DNA of 64,000 bases from Hirudinaria manillensis (taxonomy: Eukaryota > Annelida > Clitellata > Hirudinida > Hirudinidae): contig CM067532.1 in NCBI GenBank assembly GCA_034509925.1, forward strand, positions 5,606,142 to 5,670,141. The letters run 5' to 3'. Numbering within the stretch: the first letter of the stretch is position 1; the number at the start of each line of letters is the position of its first letter. Below the pieces are notes generated by a model. The model was given only the letters and a program-made list of their open reading frames with translations. It had not been told where the DNA came from and searched no databases. A program made the position numbers and the translations under genes. Shown piece after piece: positions 52,958 through 64,000 of the stretch.

Positions 52958-54643
52958 TTTCTGAGATAAAGCACTGTTACTGTTAGAAGATCAATCACAA
53001 CCTCACAAGGTCGCGAATGTTACTAGACGATCAAGGTTCAACGCCGCCGACACGGTTCATTCTCAGATTTAATATGCTCGAGGGAGGACCTATGATAAGG
53101 GGAGGAGTTGTACCATAAAGATCAAATTTTAAAAATGCCGAAATTATTTCAAATGTTGTCGAAAATATCACATTCATTGCAAGATTTGAGCCTTTTCGGC
53201 TTTAGTGATAAGAAGGCGAACAAAAAATTAGTTAATCGTAACTGTCATTAGTCAATCCATAGTATTACATAAATTAGGCAAATAGTTTTGACAAGCTAAT
53301 TAATATTGTGATTTTTGTAGAATTCGGGTGGCAGCAGATCTGGGACAGAAAAAATATATAATTTAATATTTAGTATATATCACTTAAACATTAGAGATTG
53401 AAGGATAGAGAAATATTTTAAATTCAAACAAGCTTTAATCATTTTAAATACATTGTAATTTCCTTCTTTTCCTAATATATTTTTTATGAATTGTGTTTGT
53501 TTTGCCTTCTCTGTAATGCTTAATTTAATATGGGCACCTGACAAAAGGGACAACCTCACAGTACAGCTATATACTTTATAAAGGCAGATTTTACTGTATA
53601 TTAATTCCTTGACGGTCATAGCATGCTTCAAAACGATTTTAATTTGTCTGATGAGGGATATTAATGACAAAAACACTCTTCTGTTATGAAAGCTCAAATT
53701 TTTAACGTATTTCAAGAATTATTTACAAAATGAAATTCCGACGTTACCTATAATGAATAAGGCTATGATAGGATCAGTTTACTGCCAGCCGGAGTTGACA
53801 GTGATGTGAATAATTTTCAAGGTTATTTTTTTAATATTGTAACAGTTCTATTATAGCATCTTGTGAAGCATGAAGCAACTCATAATAGTTCCATTTGCGA
53901 ATCATTTTTTGATGATTTTTGCACGAAGACTGACCTTTTCATGGAAATAGACTTTGTTAATGATTTATTTTATTTTTATGGTTACAATTACATGACTTAA
54001 ACCTGAAACAATTTTTATCCGTCTTACAATAAATTAATTAAAATCAAATAAATTTACCTTATTAGCATGCAGTAAAGTAACATTGTGTACAGTTCTCAAT
54101 ATCGTTCTGTAGTGGTTCTGCTCAACTGATCGTTCGAGTAATACGTGAGATCGAGAAGTAGCATAAGGTGAAAATTGCTCCAATTGACTTACACTCTATT
54201 CTTGTTAAACAACTTCAATTAAAGGTATCTTGAGTCTGCTTAACATCGCTCGGCTAAGATGCACATTGCACATTGTGTTTAATAAATTACTAATTACATC
54301 AGGGGTGGACATTTTTTAACTAAAATTAAAGAATTTTAATACTTTTTAAAGTATGTTATTAGTGATAAGTAGAAGCCAGAAGCAGTTTTTCTTACTTGGC
54401 TGCAGTGACATTGGTTAATATAAGTTAACATCTTTCTGGAAGGAAGATTATTTACTTAAATGTATGACTAACCTCAATATTGCAAATTTGTTCAAATTTC
54501 TTCCAAGCTTTCCATGCTTTTCAGTTAGGACCATTTTTTCACATAATGCTATAATGGAATTGCTATGATGTTTTAAAAGTATGAAATATATATATATATA
54601 TATACATTTAGGTTTTAAAGTTGGGGCAGAAGAGTTTTTGAAC
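52958..54643. other. Divergent intergenic region, NIT2 / PTCD3
   Basis: 1.7 kb between two head-to-head starts. A 111-codon minus-strand frame at 53380-53715 has AT-driven composition and no recognisable motif. A splice acceptor just upstream of the PTCD3 start (ATTTAG near 54611) implies a spliced 5' UTR. No RNA gene or repeat was recognised. Confidence 0.4.
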
Positions 54644-56128
54644 ATGAGGTTGATAAATTTTGTGGACATCTTAAAAAACAGTGCTCTAAGGTAAGAATGA
54701 ACAATTTAAGCCAGTTGAAGTAATTAAAATTTAATATATTTGATTTGGAACTTCTTAAAAATTCATTATTAAATGATTTATTTTGACAATCAGGAACTGC
54801 AGACAGTACAGTTCCATTCAGATACCAAAAAGAGTGAAAAGGTGCTTTGATTTTGAAGATTTAAATATGAAATTTTGATGGTGAAAATAAAAAATTTAAT
54901 ACAATTATTTAAGGGATAACCTGTCAATTCTGAAGGCTCTGAATTCAGTCACAAAACCTGTTAGATTTGTTGTTGTTTTCAAATAAATTTCTGATAAATA
55001 CATAATGGTGATTATTAAATCATAATGTTTTACTTACCTTTTAAGGATTATTTAGCTCCTCAATATCAATACATTGATGATCCATTCCTCATTCCATTGT
55101 CATCCATCGACAAGGTGAGTCTTCGTGGGTATTAAAATGCAACGTTATTAAAGTCACTTTTTATTCTTAGAGGGAGTACTCCATGTCCTATGTGTCAGGA
55201 AAGAATGCTGCTAGGTATGTCATGGGCAGGTTTCCTGAATTGTTCCAGTATTCCACTGCTTATCCAGCCATCAAAGTAAGTCTTTATACTTTATTTTTAC
55301 AAAGATATCCGTTGGTGTTCTAAGATATTCTGGCTTATATTTAGCTATTATTTTGTTCGTTACGTTGTTATTGAAATCTTGCATTCTATGAACCTTTACC
55401 CTATTACATATGTTGTGATGCCTATTGTTATAAACAGCCTGAGGAATCCCTGATTCTTATAATTGTGGTGCTTAACTTGTTATTATTTCTGAGGGTACAT
55501 TCCAAGGTCATTGTTAATTAAACCTGATGTTTTGAGAGATAAATAGGAAGAGGAAGTTAAAATATATGTCAGGGAACTGTAGTTCCACACCTTTTAGGTT
55601 TCTTACCTTGGGTATTGTAAGACAGGAAGCGAATTTTATTCATATTATGTTATTTTTTAATTATAATTATGACAAATATAATATTATAAATATTAGGTAT
55701 AATTTCTATTAATAAATAGTAAATATTTATTTGTTACACTTGTAACAGGATTTCATGCCTCGAACTGCCCCATCTTTAGCACTTGACAGCGTTGACGGAT
55801 TGAAAGAAAGAATTGCAATGAAACTTCCCATTGAATCTTACGACTCATACAGGAAATTGTGTGATCAAGGTTTTAAGTTTGAACAATTTTTCCTTTTTTT
55901 CAATATTCAAATTTTCTTTTAATTAAAAATTTTCTAAAAACAGGTGTTGAAATCCCTAGGGAAGTGGTTGATGACCTTTTTGACCTTCTCTGCTTCACCA
56001 ATCACGAAGCCGTACCTCAACAAATTGATTTGATTGAAAAGCACTTGAAAAATGAATTGCAGAAGCCATTCGGTGGTCAGGGGTGAGCGCAATTATTTTT
56101 TATATCATTTTGCTGTAATAATTACATT

Positions 56129-56161
<33 letters not shown>

Positions 56162-59100
56162 AATTTATATTAAAATAAGCTTGCTATTACTTCATTCTGT
56201 TTAATAGTTTTTTGTTGCCTTTAGTTATGCTTGAGAGGGTTTTATGTATTTATTTTGAGTATTGATATTGATTTTTTTTTAATATTTAATTCTTTATGTA
56301 ACATTACCCGTGATATTTTTAGAGGTGAAGGTACTGAAGAGGTAGAGTCACCCTTTTCAAGCTTCTATGGCAAAGACAGCGCTACAAAGAAGTGGAAGTG
56401 AGGAATATTTAATTCCATCCATATTTATTATGCTATTCAATATTTTATTCTGTGAATCTGATCATTAAGGATTGAACAATCTACATTAATCTACATTGTT
56501 ATGTAAACAGTGCTTCTTAACAAATTTATTCAGAGTTAATGGTGCTGCAGAAAACATGTTTAAGGATATGGAGAAGCATAGTTCTAGGAATATTTGTAGT
56601 TACATCAAAGGAATGGTCAAAGTTAGCATTCAATTATGTTATTTTGTATGACTTCATTATTTTCATTATTTCTTTATTTCAATTACAATGTGAGTGGAAA
56701 AACATGAAATATGTCATTAAAATGCAAATACTTTTTAAAGTTTGGGGCCCATGATTTGGCATATGAGCAATACTTGAAGGAATTGCAACAGAATACACAC
56801 CGTAAGTTCAGATTATTGTTCGTCATTCAGATTTCGTTAATTTTGATTTTAGCTAATTTTGTTTTACAATGTTTTTTTCCAGTTGACGTGTCTACCTTCA
56901 ATGCAGCTATTTCTTGTATTAATCACCTTGATATGAACCCCATTGAATCTTGGGAGTCTGCTCTTGTTAGTAACATGATTCTTTTTATTTTTTTAGTAGT
57001 TTTAGAATCAAAGATTCTGAGTCTTACTATTATTCAGTGGGTTATTTATATAAATTTATTCTATATAAATCAGTTTAAGTTTAAGTCTTTACTGAGTTAA
57101 TTTACCAAATTCAGTTTTGCTTAATATTTCAAGGATATTTTGAGAAACATGTGTACGAAGAAGGTTGCACCCAACACAAAAACATTTAATGAAGTTCTTA
57201 GTGTTCTTGCAATGAATGAAAAATTCATAGAAAGTTCTCGTGATACCATGAGAGATACTTTGGCCGAGATGAACAAATGCGGACTTGGTGAGTGAACAAG
57301 CAGTTTATCCAATTTAATTACAACTTGCAAGAAACCTTCTGTTATGAATTGTTATCCTGCAAATATTAAGCACAAATGATTGAAAATAATTGACATCTTA
57401 TAACATTTCAGAACCCAGTCTGACTACATGGTCAAATGTTCTGAAAATATCTTACCCCACTTATAGTTTGTTTAATTTGTGACTTTTAATATTTCCAAAT
57501 GTTTGAAATGACAACAATTTTTAATTTTAACTTCAGGTTCTAAAAACAACATTCTGCAAAATGTCATTGAAAGCCTGAGTGAGAGCACCATCACCATCCA
57601 GGAGCCTAGTGACCGTAAAGTTTTAAAATTATTTGTGATATCATTTGTTTCTTTATATATAACACTTCATACTTTTGTTGCAGTTGAGTTTTTTCCTGAA
57701 GCAATGGACATAGTACGTTGTTCATATGATTGATATATCCTACTTATCAAAGTAATTATCATTACTGGTCCTTTCTTTACTGCAGTGCTCCAGATATTTA
57801 AAGGATCCTAGACTTGGTATCATGCTTAATAACATAATCAAGGATAATGGATTTGAAAATCTCCTTGGCAACAGCTCTGCTGTCACCAGTTACTAGTATG
57901 CTAAAATTTTTAATAATATTGACACGTTGCATTGCCAGATATTTCTACCATCCCCTCCATATTATTAACTCATAATAAATAAATAAATAAATAAATAAAT
58001 AAAAATAAACAAAATTATGCATTGTATAAACAATCCTTGCAGCTCAAATTATTTGATTCTTCTTGGAAAATATGATACTATGGAAAACCTATATTCTGAA
58101 TATGCTAGACTGACACCTCATGTGAGTTTGGATTTTCATTTCTATAACTCTGCCTTGTTAGTAATTAACCAATTAGTCGATTGCAAATAGATTTTTAAAA
58201 TGTTTAAATTCCTTTTGAGGATTATTAGTCCCATTTTCTTTTATTAATTTTAACAGCATTAGAAATATTCTTCCAAATATATTTATTTTGATATTTTCAA
58301 TGTCGCCTTTTAGTACTATTCAACAACCTTCAGAGTTTTTGACATTATGTTGGATGCCATTGATGATTTTGCTAGTTATGAACATATCCCTAAAATTTGG
58401 TCAGGTGAGTTAGGGTCTAAAGTAAAAAAAAATTAGAGTCCAATATAGCACGACGGGTTTTTTTCCAGATATGGTAATGCTAAGATTCTCAAAGAGACCT
58501 GATCTCTTGGAAAAGATGCTCTACATCATGACAAAGGTGGACATGGAATCCGAGGTAAATAAAACTTATCAATGTTTTTGATTTTAACAGTTTGCTAACA
58601 TGTGCTGTGTGTTTAGCTCCAACAGTCACTTAGTAAAATTGTGGACGATGTACTGAAACAATATATCAGTGGAAAATCATTTGGAAAAAGCGTCCCGTAC
58701 GATTGAAATTTATTTTATATTTCTGATTATTTATTGGCGAGATAATTATATCAGTTTGCAATTATTTAAGTCTGACTGGGAATATGTTGAGCTGCATGAT
58801 AACGGTGCACCTGAACTCAAACAATGTGGAGAAATGCAGGTATGAATTTCAAGTGCTTCAGAGTTTCATTAGAAGCAAGAGATGAATTAATTTGGCAAAT
58901 TAAAATGATAAATTTTCTATTTCTAGGGGTCTTTTAGAAGTTTGGCAACAGAATGAACTTAAAGACACATCCCTTCCAAGGTTAATTTCACAGAGAATTT
59001 GCTAATAGCTCCATCTTGTCCTGTTTTAATTTTAAATCCTAAATTTTCTAGTGAGGAATCCCTTCATATGCTTTGTCGAGCTTACATTAAGAAGAACGAC

Positions 59101-59353
59101 TATGAAATGATGCTTGTGAGTTTTCCTTATTTAAGATAGCTTGACTTCATTACAAGCTCGATATTTGCATTTCAGGAGGTTTTCAAACTCATCACATGTT
59201 ATGGTTATTTTTCTACGGAGGAATTGCTAGAAGAGGCATCTTCTGTTATGATTCTCACTGATGAACAAAAGTAAGTTTCGAATAATTTGCAGTTTGAGCA
59301 TTCCTAAGTTGCATGAAATTATTTGCAGGTATGCTTTAAAGAACCTATTATAG
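54644..59353 (+). CDS. PTCD3: PTCD3, mitochondrial small-ribosomal-subunit pentatricopeptide protein (mS39)
   Basis: PTCD3/mS39 is a pentatricopeptide-repeat protein of the mitoribosome small subunit that helps guide mRNA. The start MRLINFVDILKNSALR is a basic mitochondrial leader. Early exons give QYIDDPFLIPLSSIDK (human VFQDDPYLMPASS), YVSGKNAARYVMGRFPELFQ and DFMPRTAPSLALDSVDGLKE. Then VDDLFDLLCFTNHEAVP matches human NSLLDLLCYYGD, and AAENMFKDMEKHSSRNICSY with IKGMVK matches [25 protein letters not shown]. PPR units follow: AYEQYLKELQQNTH, VSTFNAAISCINHLD, DILRNMCTKKVAPNTKTFNE and TLAEMNKCGL. Late exons include YYSKFFDL-like SNYLILLGKYDTMENLYSEY, and the end is VMILTDEQKYALKNLL (human QEQKEALSNL). 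The gene has about 20 short exons. Introns hold AT and AATA microsatellites. It converges on the MAP kinase gene with about 266 bp between stops. Confidence 0.92.
56110..56162. repeat. (AT)n microsatellite in PTCD3 intron
   Basis: A TATATATAAT tract with a longer uninterrupted AT run lies in the intron after the exon ending near 56083. Confidence 0.85.
57972..58004. repeat. (AATA)n microsatellite in PTCD3 intron
   Basis: About eight AATA units in a row lie between the PTCD3 exons ending near 57895 and starting near 58042. Confidence 0.9.
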
Positions 59354-59619
59354 AAACATTGTGAAGAAAATATTTGTAACGATTGGTATTTTTTGGACTG
59401 TTGATAAAGATAACGTTGCCTAAGCTGTTGCATGGATTTGTAAGGTGTTAGCGACTTGTGAGACGTGGAGATTTGTTCAAAATATTCAAACCACAATAAC
59501 AAATTCCTAAGCAAAAGAGTAAACCTTTGGTTGGGATTGCCTATCATCCAAATTCACAACTTGCTATTCAAAAACTACATTTGAGAATTCTTTTTTGCTT
59601 TGTCCATTACCCTGAGACA

Positions 59620-62125
59620 TCAGAGTCTGACTTGCTTCTGTGAAGTGTTTGTCACTTCATCATACAATAGTCCTGAATTGGTGATGGAAGTTTGAATCTT
59701 AGTTGGGATTTGATGCAATAAATCATAAGTTGTTCTTAACGGACCAATGTACGTATGTAAATGTATGAACATGTACTGGTCCATCACAGACAAATATTCA
59801 ATGATCTCACTTTTCCATCCAGCTATGTCCCTAGTTTCGTTTTCAAATGAAGAATCTTGAGGTTGAAGCTCTGGTTCATCACTTGGGTCTGACAGATGTT
59901 TTATGTAGGGATGACTCAAGCTTTTGCATGCAGAGATTCTGGAGTCAGGATCCAAATCAAACATTTTCTCAAGCAGATCCAGAGCTATTAATTCGAAATT
60001 GATTTAAAAGTTAATTTTTTTAATTAATGGTCATCAAGTCAAAATGATTGCTTGCCAGCCAAAAGAAATGTTAAAATGTCAAACCATTTGCATCTGCTCT
60101 TGGGAAAACACCTTCAAAGCTTTTTCGTTTCATTTTTGGCAGTTGACAAATGTACAACTGAGCCTGTAATGTTTAACACAAGTGGTGAAATATGTACAAC
60201 TGAGCCTGTAATGTTTAACACAAGTGGTGAAATAATTAATGGTATTTTTTCCATGATGTGGCATAAATTTGCTAAGAATCATGTGAAATGATGCTAATAA
60301 AATATAATGTGAAAAAAATCAAGGATTCAAAAACTTAAATCTTTGCTGGTCATTTTGTCCAACAGTTCTTTGCTTGGAGTCCCAAGAAGTTGGAATATGC
60401 AATTGATATGCTGAATACCTGGTGTTATAGTTAAAAAGTATTATAAACTATTTGAGTTTTGTGATTTTACTCAAGTCAGAAAATGTTCAAAAAGTTTCAA
60501 AATGTTCGTGCTTAGGGTCTGTAGAGCACTGAATATTGCATATTGAACATATTGAGCTCATTGTGGAAATTTTACAAAATATTTTTTTGCTTCACTCACT
60601 ATCATCACTTTTGAAGAGCACTTGGTTGGTAAGAAGCTCAGCAAAGATGCAGCCAGTGGACCAAATGTCAACTTAGAAACAAACAAGATTTTATTTTAGT
60701 GATGATGCTATAGATCATCATGCTTCCAATAATAAAGTAATAATTTAAATATGCAGACCAATTGATTCAAAATTTAACAATATAGAACTGCTAGTTTTGT
60801 CAATGCAGATTCTATTAATCTATTGAGATTGGAAGGATCTATTAATAAGAGATTTCATAAACCGTTAGACTGATAATGCATCCAGTTAAAGAGAATTTCA
60901 GGTGCTCTGTAAGACCTTGCAACAACATATGGTGTTAAGTCAATGTTCTCCTTTGCATGAACCTGTCTTGACAGACCAAAGTCAAGGATCTAAAATATGA
61001 AAATTAGCAGAAGTGTATGAAGCTGTTGAAAGATTTATGATTGGAAAGTTGTGATGGATTTTATTGTATCATTATTTCATTGCCTTTTTTAAAAAAGATT
61101 TTTTATAAAACCTTGATTTCAAAGTTGTCATTAATGGCAATGTTGCTTGGCTTTAAATCCTTCAAAACAATCATAGTTATTACAAGCTCATGACAAGTTA
61201 TAAATAGATAAGAATCCTACTCTGTGCATAATCCCTCCTGAGTGTAAGTACTGAAACAAGTTATTTTAAAAATAATTCATTGAAATAATGCTATTATTGA
61301 CAGCAATGCTTGAAATCCAAGTAACCTTCAGAGCCCTCAGTATCTGATATAGCACAAGCTTAGTTTGTGTATCATTCAACTGATACCTATCCAAAAGCTT
61401 CCTCAAATCCCTGTCCATCAATATTGATACCATATATCTGTAAATGATACTAAGAATGTTATCATCAAACTATCAAACAAACAATAAGATCATTACTAAA
61501 AAATGATAAGTTGCAAATTAATGAGTTTTGGCATTTGAGTTGCAACATTCCACAACAGAAATAAATAAATTGGAATCTTCTATCTAGTTTTTCTTAATAT
61601 TCAGACCCATCAAATGAACAGCCATGATTAGGGAATATTAAGTTAATAAATAGAGAAAATAATTATCAAAACAGAGTATTTGAAGACCAACATCTCGTTA
61701 AAGTCTTCAATACAACTGGCAGGACTAAACAAATCTATCAGCTGGATTACCTGGAATAATCGAATAAATGATTAAGCAATTTCAAAAATGTTAAACTGTG
61801 CCAAAGACAGACATTGTCATGGTTCATGTATCTCAGAAGCTTGACTTCTCTAAAGACTCTCTTAGCATGATCATTAGTCAAGAATGGCTCTTTGATCTTT
61901 TTTATCGCCACTGTTAGATCTCGTCTGTCATCATGGGCCGAACTGATTAAGAAATGCAATTTTTGACAGTTAAGTCAATGAGATATGAATCAAATCTCAG
62001 TTTATAGCCAGTACAAACCAAACTTGACCAAATGCTCCAGAACCCAAGTAAGACAAATTGCTATAATATTCTGGAACTTTCCAAATGCTGTTAGGCAAAT
62101 TGACAACTTTGAATCCAGTCTGCAT
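59620..62125 (-). CDS. Atypical p38-like MAP kinase with TPY activation loop
   Basis: MAP kinases relay stress and growth signals by Ser/Thr phosphorylation after dual phosphorylation of their T-X-Y loop. Reading leftwards: start near 62125 ([20 protein letters not shown], like p38 LNKTIWEVPERY) and glycine loop [20 protein letters not shown] carries the ATP lysine, followed by [38 protein letters not shown] and [15 protein letters not shown]. The catalytic site is HSGGIMHR joined to [10 protein letters not shown], split between two exons; ILDFGLSRQ is the DFG motif. The activation loop reads [20 protein letters not shown] as in JNK, not p38 [31 protein letters not shown] and [19 protein letters not shown] follow, then [34 protein letters not shown] and DPSDEPEL then FEN match p38 more than JNK. 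The tail runs about 55 residues further. The junction between exons near 60340 and 60167 does not close in frame by canonical GT-AG sites (see findings). Confidence 0.88.
60151..60234. repeat. Exact 42-bp tandem duplication over a MAP kinase splice acceptor
   Basis: Two adjacent identical 42-bp units (starting TGTACAACTGAGCCTGTAAT) lie on the plus strand. On the minus strand each unit contains AACATTACAG followed by GCTCAGTTGTACAT, which is the acceptor and first codons (AQLY) of a kinase exon. The acceptor therefore exists twice, 42 nt (14 codons) apart. Confidence 0.92.
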
Positions 62126-63558
62126 ATCAATTTTTAAGCAAATGTCCTGCAATTAAATGGAGTTTATCAGCTGTTAAGTTCTTGGTAACATGTTATTCCA
62201 AAATAGATAAAGGATGAAGTGTCAAAATGAATGAATAAAAATATTAATTTCCATAAATAAAACATTTTTAATGCATTATTAATTCCATACAAAAATCCCA
62301 GTATGAATTTAAGAGATTAATTAATAAAACCATGATAGATGCAACCATTTTTCCAATTTTTACATTAAAAATTATAATTTAAAGAATACTATACATAGTA
62401 CATAGTGCAAATGAATAGCCTCCTCGTGCAACAATTATGGCATATCTCAAAAATACTAAAATCACAAAACTTTGGAGCAATATACCTAATATGATGCGCG
62501 TATGATTGACCTCAACTTGTGCAGGAATCTAAGATTTAATGTAATTGTGGTGTCTCTCAAGTAGCTGCACTTTAATAACTCAATTCAATCGGTGTCGTCT
62601 GCCTTTAGATTCAAATTATAACATAACTAATTAGTAAACCGCAGAATTCGCAACACATCCGGAGGCACCTATGAGTCAGGTGACTCGCACTTTTGTTAAT
62701 AAATGCTGTACCGCATCGTTTTTATCGTGAGCTTTAATCCATTAAAGATTTGATTATAGTTGGTTATAATTATTAATAATTGATAATTACACCGCAATTT
62801 ATGTGCAGCATCAAACATTTCATATATTGAACACTGACTGGACACTGACTATCCTACTTAAAGCTTGCTGACTTCTGCTTGCATTCTTCAGTTTTCCTCT
62901 TTCCTATGCAGAATCCATATAGCACGACATCACTTCAGGTTTTTTTTCTAGGAGCAGAATAAACCATCGCAGTGAACTTTTTATCAGAAGGAGTCACCAC
63001 AGAAGGTTTTACTTTTGAACATCGTACTAATATTTCAACTAAGATTTATGAACACATTCTTCCTTAAATAGTTGGTCTGGATGTCCCTGAACTCCTGAAA
63101 AATTTTGCTTCTTCAAATTTTCTCAAACCGAATGCAATTGCATAACGCTTGTTATACACTGGTATTATATAATACGCTTTTGTATCATTTTATGTTCAAA
63201 CGAACTCCGTACAACTGAATTGTATAAATCTCGATAAAAAAAAACTTGATAACGAAAAGCAGCTGCAAAGGTGAAAAAAATTCACATGGCTGTTTTAGAT
63301 GTCTTGACATTAGTTGCGAACATCATTGTTACGTAGTATTACTTTTATCGTATTATTATTATTAAAATTAATATTATTATTCTTACTATTATTAACGAGT
63401 TTATACTTTATATTTTAGTTATTTTCAGGCATCAAATGCATTGCCACATTAAATAAAGCTTTAAAGACATGGAGAACGTAGGATATTTGAACATCTTGAA
63501 AGCATTTCAATTGGAAACATTCAAGCAACAATCACGACCGAAACAAGAACTTGAGCAG
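62126..63558. other. Intergenic region, MAP kinase promoter and CBX 3' flank
   Basis: No coding exon was recognised. A symmetric pair of AP-1-like sites lies at 62672-62687 (TGAGTCA, two bases, TGACTCG), about 550 bp upstream of the kinase start codon. An exon upstream of 62125 for the kinase 5' UTR is not excluded. Confidence 0.4.
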
Positions 63559-64000
63559 CTACAAATTTGTGTAGGTGCTCCGTTTCGTTTTGAAGAATCC
63601 ATCGTCCGTGGGACATTCTCTCACCGTGACCACCAGATGGTCGCACGAGACGTCCGTGATGCTAACGTTGTCGAGAAGGAAGTTAGAACATTTGGCTGGA
63701 AGGTAGGTGGGGATGCAGGTGTCCAAGTCATCGTCATCGTTGAGGATGGTGTTCGTCGGTTTCTCCGGCACATCGATCGTTTCTTCCAACTTCTCGGGCT
63801 GGGGTTCTACAACTTCCTCGCTGGGTTTCTGTGGCTCTTTCTTGAATTTCATGCTTTTCTTCACTTTTGGCGGGCCTTTCGTTCTTTTCCTGCGCCTGAC
63901 GTTCCAGTGTTTGTTGTGTTTATGTATCGGTTTCACGCTGAAATCGTTAATTTTCTGCGCGGCCTGCTTCTTTTGCAAGCAGGAGGCTTTCGAGCTTCCA
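63559..64000 (-). CDS. CBX: Polycomb CBX protein, C-terminal part (runs off the right edge)
   Basis: Polycomb CBX proteins read H3K27me3 through an N-terminal chromodomain and bind RING1 through a C-terminal box inside PRC1. Only the C-terminal 147 codons are visible, in one open frame that continues past 64000. It begins KASCLQKKQAAQKINDFS, then a basic stretch (HWNVRRRKRTKGPPKVKKSM) of AT-hook-like or DNA-binding type, a Pro/Glu-rich linker and an acidic NDDDDLDTC. The end NVSITDVSCDHLVVTVRECP then TDDGFFKTKR is the Polycomb C-box (human CBX2 VFVTDVTANLITVTVKESP then TSVGFF). The chromodomain should lie to the right of the window. There is no in-window ATG in this frame, so the start is elsewhere. 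Confidence 0.88.
   Translation of the reverse strand, partial: GSSKASCLQKKQAAQKINDFSVKPIHKHNKHWNVRRRKRTKGPPKVKKSMKFKKEPQKPSEEVVEPQPEKLEETIDVPEKPTNTILNDDDDLDTCIPTYLPAKCSNFLLDNVSITDVSCDHLVVTVRECPTDDGFFKTKRSTYTNL

Noticed and set aside
53380-53715. 111-codon minus-strand open frame between NIT2 and PTCD3
   Set aside because: AT-driven composition, no motif and no splice context; treated as chance.
59227-59547. 106-codon minus-strand frame between PTCD3 and the MAP kinase
   Set aside because: It overlaps PTCD3 terminal exons on the opposite strand and shows no kinase or other motif.

Overview
This is a 64 kb stretch of an intron-rich, AT-rich animal nuclear genome. The genes are spliced with ordinary GT-AG introns and are close homologues of animal genes. 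Polycomb CBX, band 4.1 with FERM and C-terminal domains, TAB1, Chibby, NEDD1, EMC5 and a CRACR2A/EFCAB4-type EF-hand protein point to a metazoan. Gene spacing (13 protein genes, about one per 5 kb) and mostly short introns suggest a compact invertebrate genome. I cannot fix the phylum from the sequence alone. All products below come from reading translated exons and recalling family motifs; no database search was possible, and exon ends are hand-read.

Layout, left to right: a CRACR2A/EFCAB4-like gene (-, 3' end unresolved) is head-to-head with EMC5/MMGT1 (+). Then come TAB1 (+), a tyrosylprotein sulfotransferase (+), and LYAR (+), which converges on Chibby/CBY1 (-). NEDD1 (-) is head-to-head with MIC60/mitofilin (+), with a tRNA-derived SINE between them. 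Band 4.1 (+) follows, then a non-coding block with two nearly identical U3 snoRNA genes in direct repeat, then ABCF1 (+) and an RBM4/lark-type RNA-binding protein with one RRM (+). A 5'-truncated but open non-LTR retrotransposon fragment (+) precedes NIT2 omega-amidase (-). NIT2 is head-to-head with PTCD3/mS39 (+), which converges on an atypical p38-like MAP kinase (-). The C-terminal part of a Polycomb CBX protein (-) runs off the right edge.

The genes are mostly unrelated housekeeping functions, as expected in an animal genome. Loose themes are ribosome biogenesis and translation (U3, LYAR, ABCF1, PTCD3), mitochondria (MIC60, PTCD3) and centrosome/cilium (NEDD1, CBY1). TAB1 and a p38-type kinase lie in the same window; in other animals these proteins interact physically, but here they are 50 kb apart.

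The points most worth a second look are four. The U3 pair has near-identical transcribed regions, diverged flanks and shared putative promoter and 3'-box blocks. The MAP kinase has a p38-like frame but a JNK-like TPY activation loop. An exact 42-bp tandem duplication copies a splice acceptor in that kinase gene, and I could not close the reading frame at that junction. The retrotransposon fragment carries an intact restriction-like endonuclease domain.
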